NCBI GenBank assembly: GCA_018969015.1
Contig: JAGWZE010000010.1
Coordinates: 34,813 to 98,812 of the forward strand
Direction of reading: 5' to 3'
DNA: 64,000 nt
DNA from: Alphaproteobacteria bacterium
Lineage (GTDB): Bacteria; Pseudomonadota; Alphaproteobacteria; Caulobacterales; Aquidulcibacteraceae
The position numbers were made by a program, and so were the translations under genes. Below are positions 17,859-26,466 of this stretch, one piece after another (the first letter of the stretch is position 1; each line of letters begins with the position of its first letter). The notes beneath the pieces were generated by a model. It had not been told where the DNA came from, did no database searches, and saw nothing but the letters and a program-made list of their open reading frames with translations.

Positions 17859-18542
17859 TCAGGTGCGCGCGGCGACGAGCACTTCCGCGCCGGTGATCGC
17901 GCGGGCGCCGTCGGAAAGCAAGAAGGCGATCGTATCGGCCAGCGCGTCGGGCGCGACCCAGCGGCTCGCATCGGCGTCGGGCATGTCGGCGCGATTGGCG
18001 GGCGTATCGATCGTGGTGGGCGCGACCGCGTTCACGCGCACGCCCTTGTCCTTCAATTCTTCGGCGAGCGCTTCGGTCAGGCGCGACACGGACGCTTTGG
18101 ATGCGGCATAGGCGCCCATCCCGCCGGCGGCGCGGCGCGCGCCCGCGGCCGCGACATTGACGATCGCGCCGCCGCCTTTCTGCAGGAACGGCAACGCCGC
18201 GGTCGAGGCGTTCACGGCAGTGACGACGTTGATGTCGAACATGCGCCGCCAGGCCGCGAGGCCGGCGTCCTGCACATGCCCCCAGACGAACCCGCCCGCC
18301 ACGTTGACGAGGCCGCCGAGCGCGCCGCCTGCGGCGTTTGCGGCATCCGAGATCGCCTTGGCGGCGGCGTCCGCATCGGAGAGATCGGCGGCGGCGACGC
18401 CCGCCTCGGGCGCCGCGCGCACGTCGAGGCCGGCGACGTCGACGCCCGCGGCGCGCAGGCGCGTGACGACCGCGCGCCCCAGCGCGCCGGAGGCGCCGGT
18501 GACGACGACGCGGCCCGGAATGGCGAACGTGAGCGTGCCCAT
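17859..18542 (-). CDS. SDR family oxidoreductase, short
   Basis: 227 residues. Cofactor loop TGASGALG (about 15-22) with an acidic LDVR following the second strand, which suggests NAD(H). VNVAGG replaces the usual NNAG, and YAASK carries the catalytic Tyr/Lys. The C-terminus ITGAEVLVAART aligns with the usual TG-x-x-x-x-VDGG end but lacks the final DGG. The gap to the racemase upstream is 20 nt. Confidence 0.9.
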   Translation of the reverse strand: MGTLTFAIPGRVVVTGASGALGRAVVTRLRAAGVDVAGLDVRAAPEAGVAAADLSDADAAAKAISDAANAAGGALGGLVNVAGGFVWGHVQDAGLAAWRRMFDINVVTAVNASTAALPFLQKGGGAIVNVAAAGARRAAGGMGAYAASKASVSRLTEALAEELKDKGVRVNAVAPTTIDTPANRADMPDADASRWVAPDALADTIAFLLSDGARAITGAEVLVAART

Positions 18543-18562
18543 GATGATCCCCTTCGTTCGGA

Positions 18563-19246
18563 TTACGCCTGCAGGCGCGGAATAGTTGCCGCCACGAGCG
18601 CGTCGAGGCTGTCGACGAGTGGCGCTTCGACATCGGCCTGCGTGAGCACGAGACCAACTTCGGTGCAGCCCGCCACGAGGGCCGCCGCGCCCGCGTCCAA
18701 GAGCGCGGCGACGAAGCCCGTCATGGCCGCACGTTCGCCCGCGCCGCGATGCCCGGCCTTGATCCGATAGACGGTCTGCATGAAGGCAGCCTGCGCCGGC
18801 GCGTCGAGCAGGATGGGCCGCGCGCCGCGTGCGACGAGGGCGTCCTGGTACAAGCCCGCGCCGAGGCAACCGTCGACGGCGAGCACGCCGACGCGCGTGG
18901 CGCCGCCGCGAAGCGCGGCCTGCGTCGTTGCGGCGATGATGTCGACGAACGGCCCCGGCGCGGCCGCTTCGATCTCGGCGCGATACGTGTGCGCGGTGTT
19001 GCAGGGCATGGCGAGCACTTCGGCGCCGGCCGCGCGCAGGCCACGGGCCATCGCTGCGAGGTAGGCGCCCGGAGAAGGCCCTTCGCCGCGCTGGGCGGCG
19101 TTGCGATCGGGCACGCGCGGATCGCAATCGACGAGAATGCGCGGATGGTCCTGGTCGCGCGTGGCGGGCATGGCGGCGGTGAGGCGCGCGCAGAAATCGA
19201 ACGTCGCCGCCGGCCCCATGCCGCCGAGAACGCCGAGCGTCTTCAC
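18563..19246 (-). CDS. Aspartate/glutamate racemase family protein
   Basis: 227 residues with GTG start at 19246 overlapping the DcyD stop by 4 nt (GTGA). N-terminal LGGMGPAATFDF is the family signature. The two catalytic cysteines are in MPCNTAH and AGCTEVGL, so both acid/base residues of a PLP-independent racemase are present. It interconverts L- and D-forms of an acidic amino acid, or is a related hydantoin/maleate-type enzyme. Coupling to a D-amino-acid lyase suggests D-amino-acid metabolism. Confidence 0.9.
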   Translation of the reverse strand: MKTLGVLGGMGPAATFDFCARLTAAMPATRDQDHPRILVDCDPRVPDRNAAQRGEGPSPGAYLAAMARGLRAAGAEVLAMPCNTAHTYRAEIEAAAPGPFVDIIAATTQAALRGGATRVGVLAVDGCLGAGLYQDALVARGARPILLDAPAQAAFMQTVYRIKAGHRGAGERAAMTGFVAALLDAGAAALVAGCTEVGLVLTQADVEAPLVDSLDALVAATIPRLQA

Positions 19247-20238
19247 GCCAGGAACACGTCGGCGAACGCCGACAGCGACGGCGCGCCGCCGGTGTGGAGG
19301 AAGACGACCGTTTCGCCCTTCTTGAAGCGGCCCTGGCGGATCAGCCCGATCAGGCCCGCCATCGCCTTGCCGGTATAGACCGGATCGAGCAGCACGCCCT
19401 CGAGCGACGCGACCATCCGCACGGCTTCGATCATCTCGTCCGTGGGCAGAGAATAGCCCGCGCCGACATAGCCATCCTCGACGACGACGGCCTCGCGCGC
19501 CGGCGCAGCGGCGCCGAGCAGCGTGGCGCACTCGACGGCGAGCTTGTGGACGTTCGGCTCCTGCTCACCGCGCGGCCGGCGCACGCTGACGCCGGTGACG
19601 GGCAGACGCGCATCGAGCGCGGCAAGGCCCGCGACCAGCCCCGCATGCGTGCCGGCGCTTCCGCTGGCGCACACGAACTGATCGAGCCGCACGCCGAGCT
19701 CGAACGCCTGCTGCATCAGTTCCTGCGCGCAGGCGGCATAGCCGAGCGCGCCACGCGCGTTGGAGCCGCCGCCCGGCAGCACGTACGCCTTGCGCCCAAG
19801 CGCCGCCACGGCCGCGGCTTCCTGCTCCATGCGCGCGGCGAGGTCCGTCCCGGCGGGGACGACGTCGATCGCTTCGACGCCGAGCAGATGGAACAGAAGA
19901 TTGTTGCCGGAGGCGCCGGGCCGGTACGAGTTCGGCACCCGCTCTTCCAGGATCAGGCGGCACTTCAACCCTTCGGCCGCGGCGGCGGCGGCGGTCAGGC
20001 GGCAGTGGTTGGACTGCACGGCCCCGACGGTGATGAGCGTGTCGGCGCCATGCGCCAGCGCATCGGCGACGAGGAACTCGAGCTTGCGCGTCTTGTTGCC
20101 GCCGCCGGCGAGGCCGAGCAGGTCGTCCCGCTTGAACCAGATGTCGGGCCCGCCGAGATGCGCGCTCAAGCGGCGCGCGGGCTCGAGCGGCGTGGCGTGG
20201 GGCGTGTAGCGGCGGCGGGGGAAATCGAACAGGCGCAT
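19243..20238 (-). CDS. dcyD: D-cysteine desulfhydrase / ACC deaminase family PLP enzyme
   Basis: 331 residues from ATG 20238, the usual length for DcyD; 20280 is an alternative start that adds an atypical leader. The PLP lysine is K49 in GGGNKTRKLEFL. QSNHCRLTAAAA and SGNNLLFHLLG follow, matching the tryptophan-synthase-beta-like fold (fold type II). DcyD converts D-cysteine to pyruvate, H2S and ammonia; ACC deaminases share the fold and cannot be excluded without checking specificity residues. First gene of a five-gene operon. Confidence 0.88.
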   Translation of the reverse strand: MRLFDFPRRRYTPHATPLEPARRLSAHLGGPDIWFKRDDLLGLAGGGNKTRKLEFLVADALAHGADTLITVGAVQSNHCRLTAAAAAAEGLKCRLILEERVPNSYRPGASGNNLLFHLLGVEAIDVVPAGTDLAARMEQEAAAVAALGRKAYVLPGGGSNARGALGYAACAQELMQQAFELGVRLDQFVCASGSAGTHAGLVAGLAALDARLPVTGVSVRRPRGEQEPNVHKLAVECATLLGAAAPAREAVVVEDGYVGAGYSLPTDEMIEAVRMVASLEGVLLDPVYTGKAMAGLIGLIRQGRFKKGETVVFLHTGGAPSLSAFADVFLA

Positions 20239-20346
20239 CCCTCGCCCATAGGGCCAAAGCGTCGTCATTTCCAGCCGCAACCGGCGCCGCGCCCTTCCCC
20301 TTGCCCGCGGGCGCGGCTAGCTGTGACCACGATCAAGGGGAGCCTC

Positions 20347-21933
20347 ATGGCGAAAGGGTCGAAGGTCGTCATCATCGGCGGCGGGCACAACGGGCTCACC
20401 TGCGCCTTCTATCTGGCGCGGGCGGGGTGCGCCGTGACGGTACTCGAGCGCCGCGATGTCGTCGGCGGCGCGGCGGTGACGGAGGAGTTCCATCCCGGGT
20501 TTCGCAATTCCGTGGCGAGCTACACGGTCTCGCTCCTGAATCCGCGTATCATCCGCGATCTCGATCTGGCGGGGCATGGGCTCAGAATCGTCGAGCGCCG
20601 CGCCGCCAATTTCCTGCCGCTGGACGACGGCCGATCCCTCGTGCTCGGCGAGGGACGCACGCACGCGGAGGTCGCGCAGTTCTCGCCGGCCGATGCGGAC
20701 CGCCTCGACGCCTATGGCGAGCGCCTGGAGCGCATCGCGGACGTGCTGCGGGATGTCGTGCTGCAAACGCCGCCGAACATGGTCGAAGGCGGGCTGGCGG
20801 CGCTGGGCGAACTCCTGAAGGGCGCCGCGCTCGGCGGGCGGCTCGCGAAGCTCGACGTCACGGCGCGGCGTGATCTCCTGGCGTTGTTCTCGCAATCGGC
20901 GGGCGATTGGCTTGACGGCTGGTTCGAAAGCGATCCCATCAAGGCGGCATATGGCTTCGACGGCGTCGTCGGCAACTATGCGAGCCCCTATACGCCGGGT
21001 TCGGCCTATGTGCTCCTGCACCACGTCTTCGGCGAAGTGAACGGCAAGCGCGGCGCCTGGGGCCACGCCATCGGCGGCATGGGCGCGATCACGCAGGCGA
21101 TGGCGAAAGCGTGCCTCGCCGCGGGCGTCGACATCCGCGTTGCGAGCCCGGTGCGGGAAGTGCTCGTGCGCGATGGCCGCGCCGTTGGCGTCAAGACCGA
21201 GGACGGCGAGACGCACGCGGCGGACGTCGTCGTCTCAAATCTAAATCCGAAGCTGCTGTTCGGCAGTCTCGTCGATCCCGCCCACCTTCCCGGCGATTTC
21301 CGCGAGCGGATCACGCGGTTCAAGGTCGGATCCGGCACGTTCCGCATGAACGTCGCGCTGTCCGGCCTGCCCCGCTTCACCTCACGCCCCGACGCCGGGG
21401 ACCACATGACCGCGGGCATCATCATGGCGCCGAGCCTCGCCTACATGGACCGCGCCTACATGGACGCCCGCGCGTTCGGCTGGTCGCGCGCGCCGATCGT
21501 GGAGATGCTCATTCCCTCCACGCTCGACGACACGCTCGCCCCGCCGGGCCAGCATGTCGCGAGCCTGTTCTGCCAGCATGTCACGCCCGCCTTCGCAGAC
21601 GGCCGCACGTGGGACCAGTGCCGCGAAGAGGTGGCCGATCTGATGATCGCCACCGTCGATCGCTACGCGCCGGGCTTCAAGGATCTGGTGATCGGGCGCC
21701 AGGTGCTCTCGCCGCTGGATCTCGAGCGGACGTTCGGCCTGATCGGCGGCGACATCTTCCACGGCGCATTGTCGCTCGATCAGCTGTTCAGCGCGCGGCC
21801 CGTGCTGGGCCACGGCGACTATCGCACGCCGATCCGCGGGCTGTTCCAGTGCGGCTCGGGCACGCACCCCGGCGGCGGCGTCACCGGCGCGCCGGGGCAC
21901 AATGCGGCGCGGGAGATTTTGCGGCGGGTGTAG
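20347..21933 (+). CDS. Phytoene-desaturase-like FAD oxidoreductase (PYROXD2-type)
   Basis: 528 residues. The N-terminal dinucleotide-binding motif VVIIGGGHNGLTCAFYLARAG is followed by ERRDVVGGAAVTEE, the flavin-binding ribose segment. The C-terminus GLFQCGSGTHPGGGVTGAPGHNAA is the second FAD signature of CrtI/PYROXD2 proteins. No carotenoid biosynthesis genes are adjacent, so the PYROXD2-like branch of unknown substrate is favoured. Transcribed divergently from dcyD across about 108 bp. Confidence 0.9.
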   Translation: MAKGSKVVIIGGGHNGLTCAFYLARAGCAVTVLERRDVVGGAAVTEEFHPGFRNSVASYTVSLLNPRIIRDLDLAGHGLRIVERRAANFLPLDDGRSLVLGEGRTHAEVAQFSPADADRLDAYGERLERIADVLRDVVLQTPPNMVEGGLAALGELLKGAALGGRLAKLDVTARRDLLALFSQSAGDWLDGWFESDPIKAAYGFDGVVGNYASPYTPGSAYVLLHHVFGEVNGKRGAWGHAIGGMGAITQAMAKACLAAGVDIRVASPVREVLVRDGRAVGVKTEDGETHAADVVVSNLNPKLLFGSLVDPAHLPGDFRERITRFKVGSGTFRMNVALSGLPRFTSRPDAGDHMTAGIIMAPSLAYMDRAYMDARAFGWSRAPIVEMLIPSTLDDTLAPPGQHVASLFCQHVTPAFADGRTWDQCREEVADLMIATVDRYAPGFKDLVIGRQVLSPLDLERTFGLIGGDIFHGALSLDQLFSARPVLGHGDYRTPIRGLFQCGSGTHPGGGVTGAPGHNAAREILRRV

Positions 21934-21957
21934 GCGACGCCGGTCGACCGCAGCGAC

Positions 21958-22094
21958 GAAGCCCTCCCCCAGCGGGGGAGGGTTGGGAGGGGGAGACGCG
22001 CGCGGCGACGCAGATTTTCGTAGTCTTGCGAGCGGCGCGCCGGCTCTCCCCTCCCCTGACCCCTCCCCGCTGGAGAGGGGAAATTTCGCTCCAC
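21958..22094. repeat. Composite palindromic repeat pair in a convergent gap
   Basis: Two copies of the CCCTCCCCGCTGGGGAGGG family (about 21962-21993 and 22044-22094) in opposite orientation around a 50-bp spacer. They fill the gap between the FAD oxidoreductase and the phosphotransferase, which converge. Related to the copy at 6431-6472. Probable bidirectional terminator; origin unknown. Confidence 0.7.
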
Positions 22095-22113
22095 ACGCCG
22101 ATGCGCGGAACCC

Positions 22114-23163
22114 TCACCGCCCCTCCAGAATCGCCAGCGCCTGCTGTGCGAGGTGCTGCGTGCCATTGATGGCGGGGCGGTCGCTGGCGACGGCGCCGGA
22201 GAGCACGCGCCGATAGACGCCCTGCGAGATCGAGGCGAGCCGGAAGATCCCGAACGCCATATAGAAGTTCCAGTTGTCGACGCCGGCGCGGCCCGTACGG
22301 CGGCAGTAGGCGTCGAGATAGGCCTTTTCGCTGGGGATGCCGCTCGTGTCGAAATCGACGCCAAGCAGACTGCCCCACCCCGGCGAGTCCGAGCGCCACA
22401 GAAAGCAATTGTAGGCGATGTCGGCGAGCGGGTGGCCGATCGTGGAAAGCTCCCAATCGAGCACGGCGATCAGCCGTGGCTCGGTGGGATGGAACATCGT
22501 GTTCTCGAGGCGATAGTCACCGTGCGCGATGGTGACGCTGTCGTCCTTTGGGATGAGCGAGGGGAACGCCGCGATCAGCGCCTCCATCTCGGGGATGTGC
22601 TCGGATTCTGCGCCGCGATACTGCGCGATCCAGCGCTTCAGCTGGCGCTCGTAGTAGCCGCCCGCCTTGCCGTAATCGCCGAGCCCGACGGCCTGGTAAT
22701 CGACCTTGTGCAGCTTTGCGAGCGTGGCGTTCAGATCGTCATAGACGGCGGCGCGCTCGCGCGGTGAAAGATCGGGAAGCGTGGCGTCGCGGAACACGCG
22801 GCCTTCCTTGTAGTCCATGACGTAGAACGCCGTACCGATCACACTGGCGTCCTCGCACAGGCAGCGCATCACCGGCACGGGAACGTCCGTCTGCGCCAGC
22901 GCCTTCATCACCTTGTATTCGCGATCGACCTGATGGGCGCTCGCGAGCAGATCGCCCGGCGGCTTCTTGCGCAGCACGTAGTGCGTCTCGGCGCCGCGGC
23001 GCGTGGTGGTGAGGAGGAAGGTCGGGTTCGAGGCGCCGCCCTGGAACTGGCGCACGATCAGGCCGTCGCCGAAATCCTCGATGGCGCTGCGCAGATAGGT
23101 TTCCAGGCGCGCGGTGTCGAACCGGTGCTTTTCGGCGACTTCGGTGACCGGGGCGGACGTCAT
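22114..23163 (-). CDS. Phosphotransferase family protein (APH / ACAD10-like)
   Basis: 349 residues from ATG 23163 with AGGAG upstream. The aminoglycoside-phosphotransferase/choline-kinase fold is shown by the N-lobe GGASNPTFLL and VLRKKPPG, the catalytic Brenner-type loop HGDYRLENTMF, and metal-binding VLDWELSTIGHPLADIAY. This group clusters with ACAD10/11 kinase domains, which in known cases phosphorylate 4-hydroxyacyl-CoA. That would fit the neighbouring SDR and reductase (inference). Not an antibiotic-resistance call. Confidence 0.88.
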   Translation of the reverse strand: MTSAPVTEVAEKHRFDTARLETYLRSAIEDFGDGLIVRQFQGGASNPTFLLTTTRRGAETHYVLRKKPPGDLLASAHQVDREYKVMKALAQTDVPVPVMRCLCEDASVIGTAFYVMDYKEGRVFRDATLPDLSPRERAAVYDDLNATLAKLHKVDYQAVGLGDYGKAGGYYERQLKRWIAQYRGAESEHIPEMEALIAAFPSLIPKDDSVTIAHGDYRLENTMFHPTEPRLIAVLDWELSTIGHPLADIAYNCFLWRSDSPGWGSLLGVDFDTSGIPSEKAYLDAYCRRTGRAGVDNWNFYMAFGIFRLASISQGVYRRVLSGAVASDRPAINGTQHLAQQALAILEGR

Positions 23164-23310
23164 CTGCGGCTCCTCACTGGCGGCGCCAGCAAGACACGGG
23201 CGCGGGCCCGGACGCAACCTCGCGTCACGTCACCCCGCGTGGCGCGCGCGGCGGGCTTGCGCCGGCGGGCGCCGGGGCGGACAGTCTGCGCCAACGATAG
23301 GGAGGACGGC

Positions 23311-24099
23311 ATGCAACGGTTCCAGGGCAAGGTGGCGGTCATCACCGGCGGGGCTTCGGGCATCGGCGCGGCGACGGCGCGCCGGCTGCACGCGGAAGGC
23401 GCGGCCGTTCTGCTGGCCGACCTCAACGACGACGCGGGCCGCGCGCTCGCGGCCGAACTTGGCGACGGGCGCGCGATCTATCGCCGGGCGGACGTGGCGG
23501 TCTGGGACGACGTCGAGGGCATGGTGGCCGCGGCGGTCGCCGCGTTCGGCCGGATCGACATCCTCGTCAACAATGCCGGCATCGGCAGCTTCGCGACGGT
23601 GGCGGACATCAGCCTCGAGGAGTGGCGCAAGGTGCTCGCGATCGACCTCGACGGCGTCTTCTACGGCTGCCGCGCCGCGATCCCGCACATGCGCAAGACC
23701 GGCGGCGGCGCGATCGTCAACATCGCCTCCGCCTCCGGCCTCGCGGGCGATTTCTCCTTCGCGGCCTACAACACCGCGAAAGGCGGCGTCGTGAACCTCA
23801 CCCGCGCCGCCGCGATCGATCATGCCCGCGAAGGCATCCGCATCAACGCCGTCTGCCCCGGCCCGGTGGCGACGCCGATCATCGCCGCGGTCGACGACAT
23901 GCCCGGCGTGCGCGCGATGTGGGACGAACGCGTGCCGATGGGCCGCTTCGCGCAACCGGAGGAGATCGCCAGCGTCGTCGCTTTCCTCGCCAGCAGCGAC
24001 GCGAGCTACGTGACGGGCGCGATCGTCAGCGTCGATGGCGGCTTGATGGCCCACACCGGCCAACCGAACCTGCCGCGCGTTCTCGCTGGGCTGGGCTGA
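23311..24099 (+). CDS. SDR family oxidoreductase (classical, NAD-type)
   Basis: 262 residues. TGGASGIG (11-18), acidic LADLND after strand two indicating NAD(H), NNAGIGS, ASASG with the catalytic Ser, YNTAK, and the C-terminal SYVTGAIVSVDGG. GGAGGACGG-type SD before ATG 23311. Divergent from the phosphotransferase. Resembles the 3-oxoacyl reductase/cyclohexanol dehydrogenase group; exact substrate unknown. Confidence 0.92.
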   Translation: MQRFQGKVAVITGGASGIGAATARRLHAEGAAVLLADLNDDAGRALAAELGDGRAIYRRADVAVWDDVEGMVAAAVAAFGRIDILVNNAGIGSFATVADISLEEWRKVLAIDLDGVFYGCRAAIPHMRKTGGGAIVNIASASGLAGDFSFAAYNTAKGGVVNLTRAAAIDHAREGIRINAVCPGPVATPIIAAVDDMPGVRAMWDERVPMGRFAQPEEIASVVAFLASSDASYVTGAIVSVDGGLMAHTGQPNLPRVLAGLG

Positions 24100-24196
24100 G
24101 CGCAGCCTCCCGTCATCGCGGGCCTTCCGTTTCGCCCGTGTTGTACCGTTTCGTTTCTTCCGTTAGCCGTTGCACACCCCACTCAGGAGCGCAGCC

Positions 24197-25327
24197 ATGA
24201 CCGACCTGCCCGCAGACAACCTGACCATGCTGACGCTCGTGAAGGAGGCCGGCGAACTCGAGATCTCGCTGGTGCGCCAGCCGATGCCGCAGCCGCGCGA
24301 CCACGAAGTGCTGGTCAAGGTGCTGGCGACGCCGATCAATCCGTCCGATCTCGGACTTCTGGTGGGCGCCGCCGACGTCCGCACGGCGCGAGCTTCGACG
24401 CGCGACGGCCTGCCCGTGATCGTCGCCGACGTTCCCCCCGCCGGCATGCGCGCCATGGCCGGGCGCGTCGGCGAGGCCCTCCCGATCGGCAACGAAGGGT
24501 GCGGCGTGGTCGTGAAGGCTGGCGCCTCGCCCGAGGCGCAGGCGCTTTTGGGCAAGACCGTCGCCCTGCTCGGCGGCGCCATGTACGCGCAGTACCGGTG
24601 CCTGCCGGCCGCGATGTGCATGGAGCTTCCCGCCGGCGTCGATCCGGCCGACGGCGCGTCCTGCTTCGTCAATCCGCTCACCGCGCTCGCCTTCACCGAA
24701 GTCATGCGCCGCGAAGGCCATACGGCGCTGGCGCACACCGCGGCGGCGTCGAACCTCGGGCAGATGCTGGTGAAGATCTGCGCGAAGGACGGCATCCCGC
24801 TGGTCAACATCGTCCGCAGCGCCGAACAGGCAGCGCTCCTGAAGGGCATCGGGGCCAGCCACGTTCTCGACTCGACGTCGGAGACCTTCATGGAGGACCT
24901 GACGACCGCGCTGACGGAGACCGGCGCGACGCTTGGCTTCGACGCCATCGGCGGCGGCAAGCTCGCGGGGCAACTGCTTGCGGCGATGGAAGCGGCGGCG
25001 GTCCGGCGCATGACCACCTACAGCCGCTACGGCTCCGACACCTTCAAGCAGGTGTACATCTATGGCGGCCTCGATCTGTCGCCGACGACGCTCACGCGCA
25101 GCTTCGGCTTCTCGTGGTCGCTGTCCGGCTTCCTGTTGACGCCGTTCCTGGCCAAAGCCGGCCCCGAAGTCGTGGCGCGTATGCGCAAGCGCGTCGTCGA
25201 CGAACTGACCACGACGTTCAAGAGCCACTACAGCCACCAGATCTCGCTCGAACAGGCGCTCGATCCCACCGTGCTCGCCGCGTACAACGCGAAGCGCACG
25301 GGCGAGAAGTATCTGATCCGGCCGTAG
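24197..25327 (+). CDS. MDR family NAD(P)H-dependent oxidoreductase (quinone-reductase-like)
   Basis: 376 residues, ATG 24197 with AGGAGC upstream (a frame start at 24170 lacks one). GroES-like N-terminal domain with ATPINPSDLGLL and IGNEGCGVV, then a Rossmann domain with AHTAAASNLGQMLVKI in the place of the usual AxGGVG loop. Structural and catalytic zinc-binding cysteine clusters are not apparent, which places it with the zinc-independent reductase branch of the MDR superfamily. Same strand as the SDR after a 97-nt gap. Confidence 0.88.
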   Translation: MTDLPADNLTMLTLVKEAGELEISLVRQPMPQPRDHEVLVKVLATPINPSDLGLLVGAADVRTARASTRDGLPVIVADVPPAGMRAMAGRVGEALPIGNEGCGVVVKAGASPEAQALLGKTVALLGGAMYAQYRCLPAAMCMELPAGVDPADGASCFVNPLTALAFTEVMRREGHTALAHTAAASNLGQMLVKICAKDGIPLVNIVRSAEQAALLKGIGASHVLDSTSETFMEDLTTALTETGATLGFDAIGGGKLAGQLLAAMEAAAVRRMTTYSRYGSDTFKQVYIYGGLDLSPTTLTRSFGFSWSLSGFLLTPFLAKAGPEVVARMRKRVVDELTTTFKSHYSHQISLEQALDPTVLAAYNAKRTGEKYLIRP

Positions 25328-25363
25328 CGCGTCCTATCGAGATGGCGCGGTCGCCTTGGCCAT

Positions 25364-25463
25364 CCGTCATCCTGGATGCGCCGCAGGCGCGTCCGGGATC
25401 CAGGGGCGGCGCTGCGGCCCCTGGGTTCCGGGTTCGCGCGTGTCGCGCGCCCCGGAATGACGG
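25364..25463. repeat. GTCATCC/GGATCCAGG palindromic repeat, copy 1
   Basis: About 100 bp beginning CCGTCATCCTGGATGCG and ending CCGGAATGACGG, so the ends are inverted repeats; an inner CGTCCGGGATCCAGG is followed by its partly complementary arm. It occupies the convergent gap between the MDR reductase and rubredoxin. Other copies at 36662, 43531 and 46122 (half). Confidence 0.85.
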
Positions 25464-25517
25464 AGCGGTTTGGTGTGGGGCGTGGACGGCCCGGAAGCGC
25501 CGCGCGCCGCGCCCCGC

Positions 25518-25697
25518 CTAAAGCTCGATCATGTCGAAGTCCGACTTCGGCGTGCCGCACAGGGGGCAGGCCCAGTCCGCCGGCACGTCGGCCCAGCGGG
25601 TGCCGGGCGCCAGGCCTTCATCGGGCGCGCCGGCCTCTTCGTCGTAGATCCAGCCGCAGGTGCGGCATTGCCAGATCTTGAACCCCGCATCGCTCAT
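25518..25697 (-). CDS. Rubredoxin
   Basis: 59 residues. Iron is bound by C11 and C14 (CRTCGW) and by C44 and C47 (CPLCG), with the canonical WIYDEEAG and PADWACPLCGTPKSDF. Start ATG overlaps the stop of the TetR gene by 4 nt. Small one-electron carrier; its position beside a P450 suggests it may donate electrons to it or to a partner oxygenase, although P450s normally use ferredoxins. Confidence 0.96.
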   Translation of the reverse strand: MSDAGFKIWQCRTCGWIYDEEAGAPDEGLAPGTRWADVPADWACPLCGTPKSDFDMIEL

Positions 25698-26356
25698 GCG
25701 CGCGTTCTCCTCTTGCGTGGCGGCTCCGTCTGCGACGGCGGCGCGAGGCTGCGCAGCAGAACGTCGGCCAGGCCCTCGCACACGGGCGCGACCTTCACGT
25801 CCGGATCGACGAGCGCCTGCATGCTGACGCCGAGCAGCAGGCTGCCCGCCATCAGCGCGGTGCCTTCGGCGTCGACGTCGGCGCGGATGCGGCCCTCGCG
25901 CTGGCCGCGGCGGACGAGATCGGCCAGCCGCGCCTTCACCCGCTCGTGCGAGGCCGCGAACACGGCGCGCGCCTCCTGCACGTCGGCGACCGCATCGGCC
26001 AGCAGCATGAAATAGGCGCGCAGATGGGGCGATCCGTCGAACCCGGCCCCGAACTGGCGCACGAAGGCGACGAGCGCTTCGAGGCCGTCGAGCGCGTCGA
26101 TGTGCGCGATCTCGAGGTCCTCGTCCTGCCGGGCGTGCAGATAGGCGACGACCGCGTCGATCAGGCCGGCCTTCGAGCCGAAATGCTGGGTGGCGAGGCC
26201 GCGCGAATAGCCGGCGCGGCGGCCGATGGCGTCGAACGTGGCGGCGCAGACGCCGGCTTCGGAGATCACCGCCAGCGTCGCCTCCACGAGGCTGCGCTCG
26301 GCGGCGTCGCGGCGCTCGGCCTGGGACCGGCGGACGGCGGTGATCGACTGCGGCAC
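25694..26356 (-). CDS. TetR family regulator of the rubredoxin/P450 locus
   Basis: 220 residues, helix-turn-helix about 35-75 (ATFDAIGRRAGYSRGLATQHF). Co-transcribed with rubredoxin (4-nt overlap) and divergent from the P450 gene. A CTTGT/ACAAG palindrome lies 17 nt upstream of its start, so it likely controls both directions. The basic C-terminus (PPRKRRTRA) is unusual. Confidence 0.9.
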   Translation of the reverse strand: MPQSITAVRRSQAERRDAAERSLVEATLAVISEAGVCAATFDAIGRRAGYSRGLATQHFGSKAGLIDAVVAYLHARQDEDLEIAHIDALDGLEALVAFVRQFGAGFDGSPHLRAYFMLLADAVADVQEARAVFAASHERVKARLADLVRRGQREGRIRADVDAEGTALMAGSLLLGVSMQALVDPDVKVAPVCEGLADVLLRSLAPPSQTEPPRKRRTRA

Positions 26357-26371
26357 GACGACACCCTACGT

Positions 26372-26395
26372 ACTTGTTGGCTGACAAGCAAGTTG
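26372..26395. promoter_or_regulatory. Operator between TetR-rubredoxin and P450
   Basis: CTTGT (26373-26377) and ACAAG (26384-26388) form a palindrome centred at 26380.5, with additional partial arms ACTTG/CAAGT. The spacing and shape fit a TetR operator in the shared divergent promoter. Confidence 0.65.
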
Positions 26396-26466
26396 GTGTT
26401 AGAGCATCGGCAAAGATGCGCGGGGCCGGCCACGACGGCGGTCCGCGCCGGCCCGGAGGACACGTC

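Noticed and set aside
20347..21933. Carotenoid biosynthesis locus based on the phytoene-desaturase-like protein
   Set aside because: No crtB, crtE or crtY-like gene is near, and the C-terminal features fit PYROXD2-like proteins equally well.
22114..23163. Aminoglycoside phosphotransferase resistance gene
   Set aside because: Sequence and neighbours match the ACAD10-like metabolic branch of the superfamily rather than resistance enzymes.
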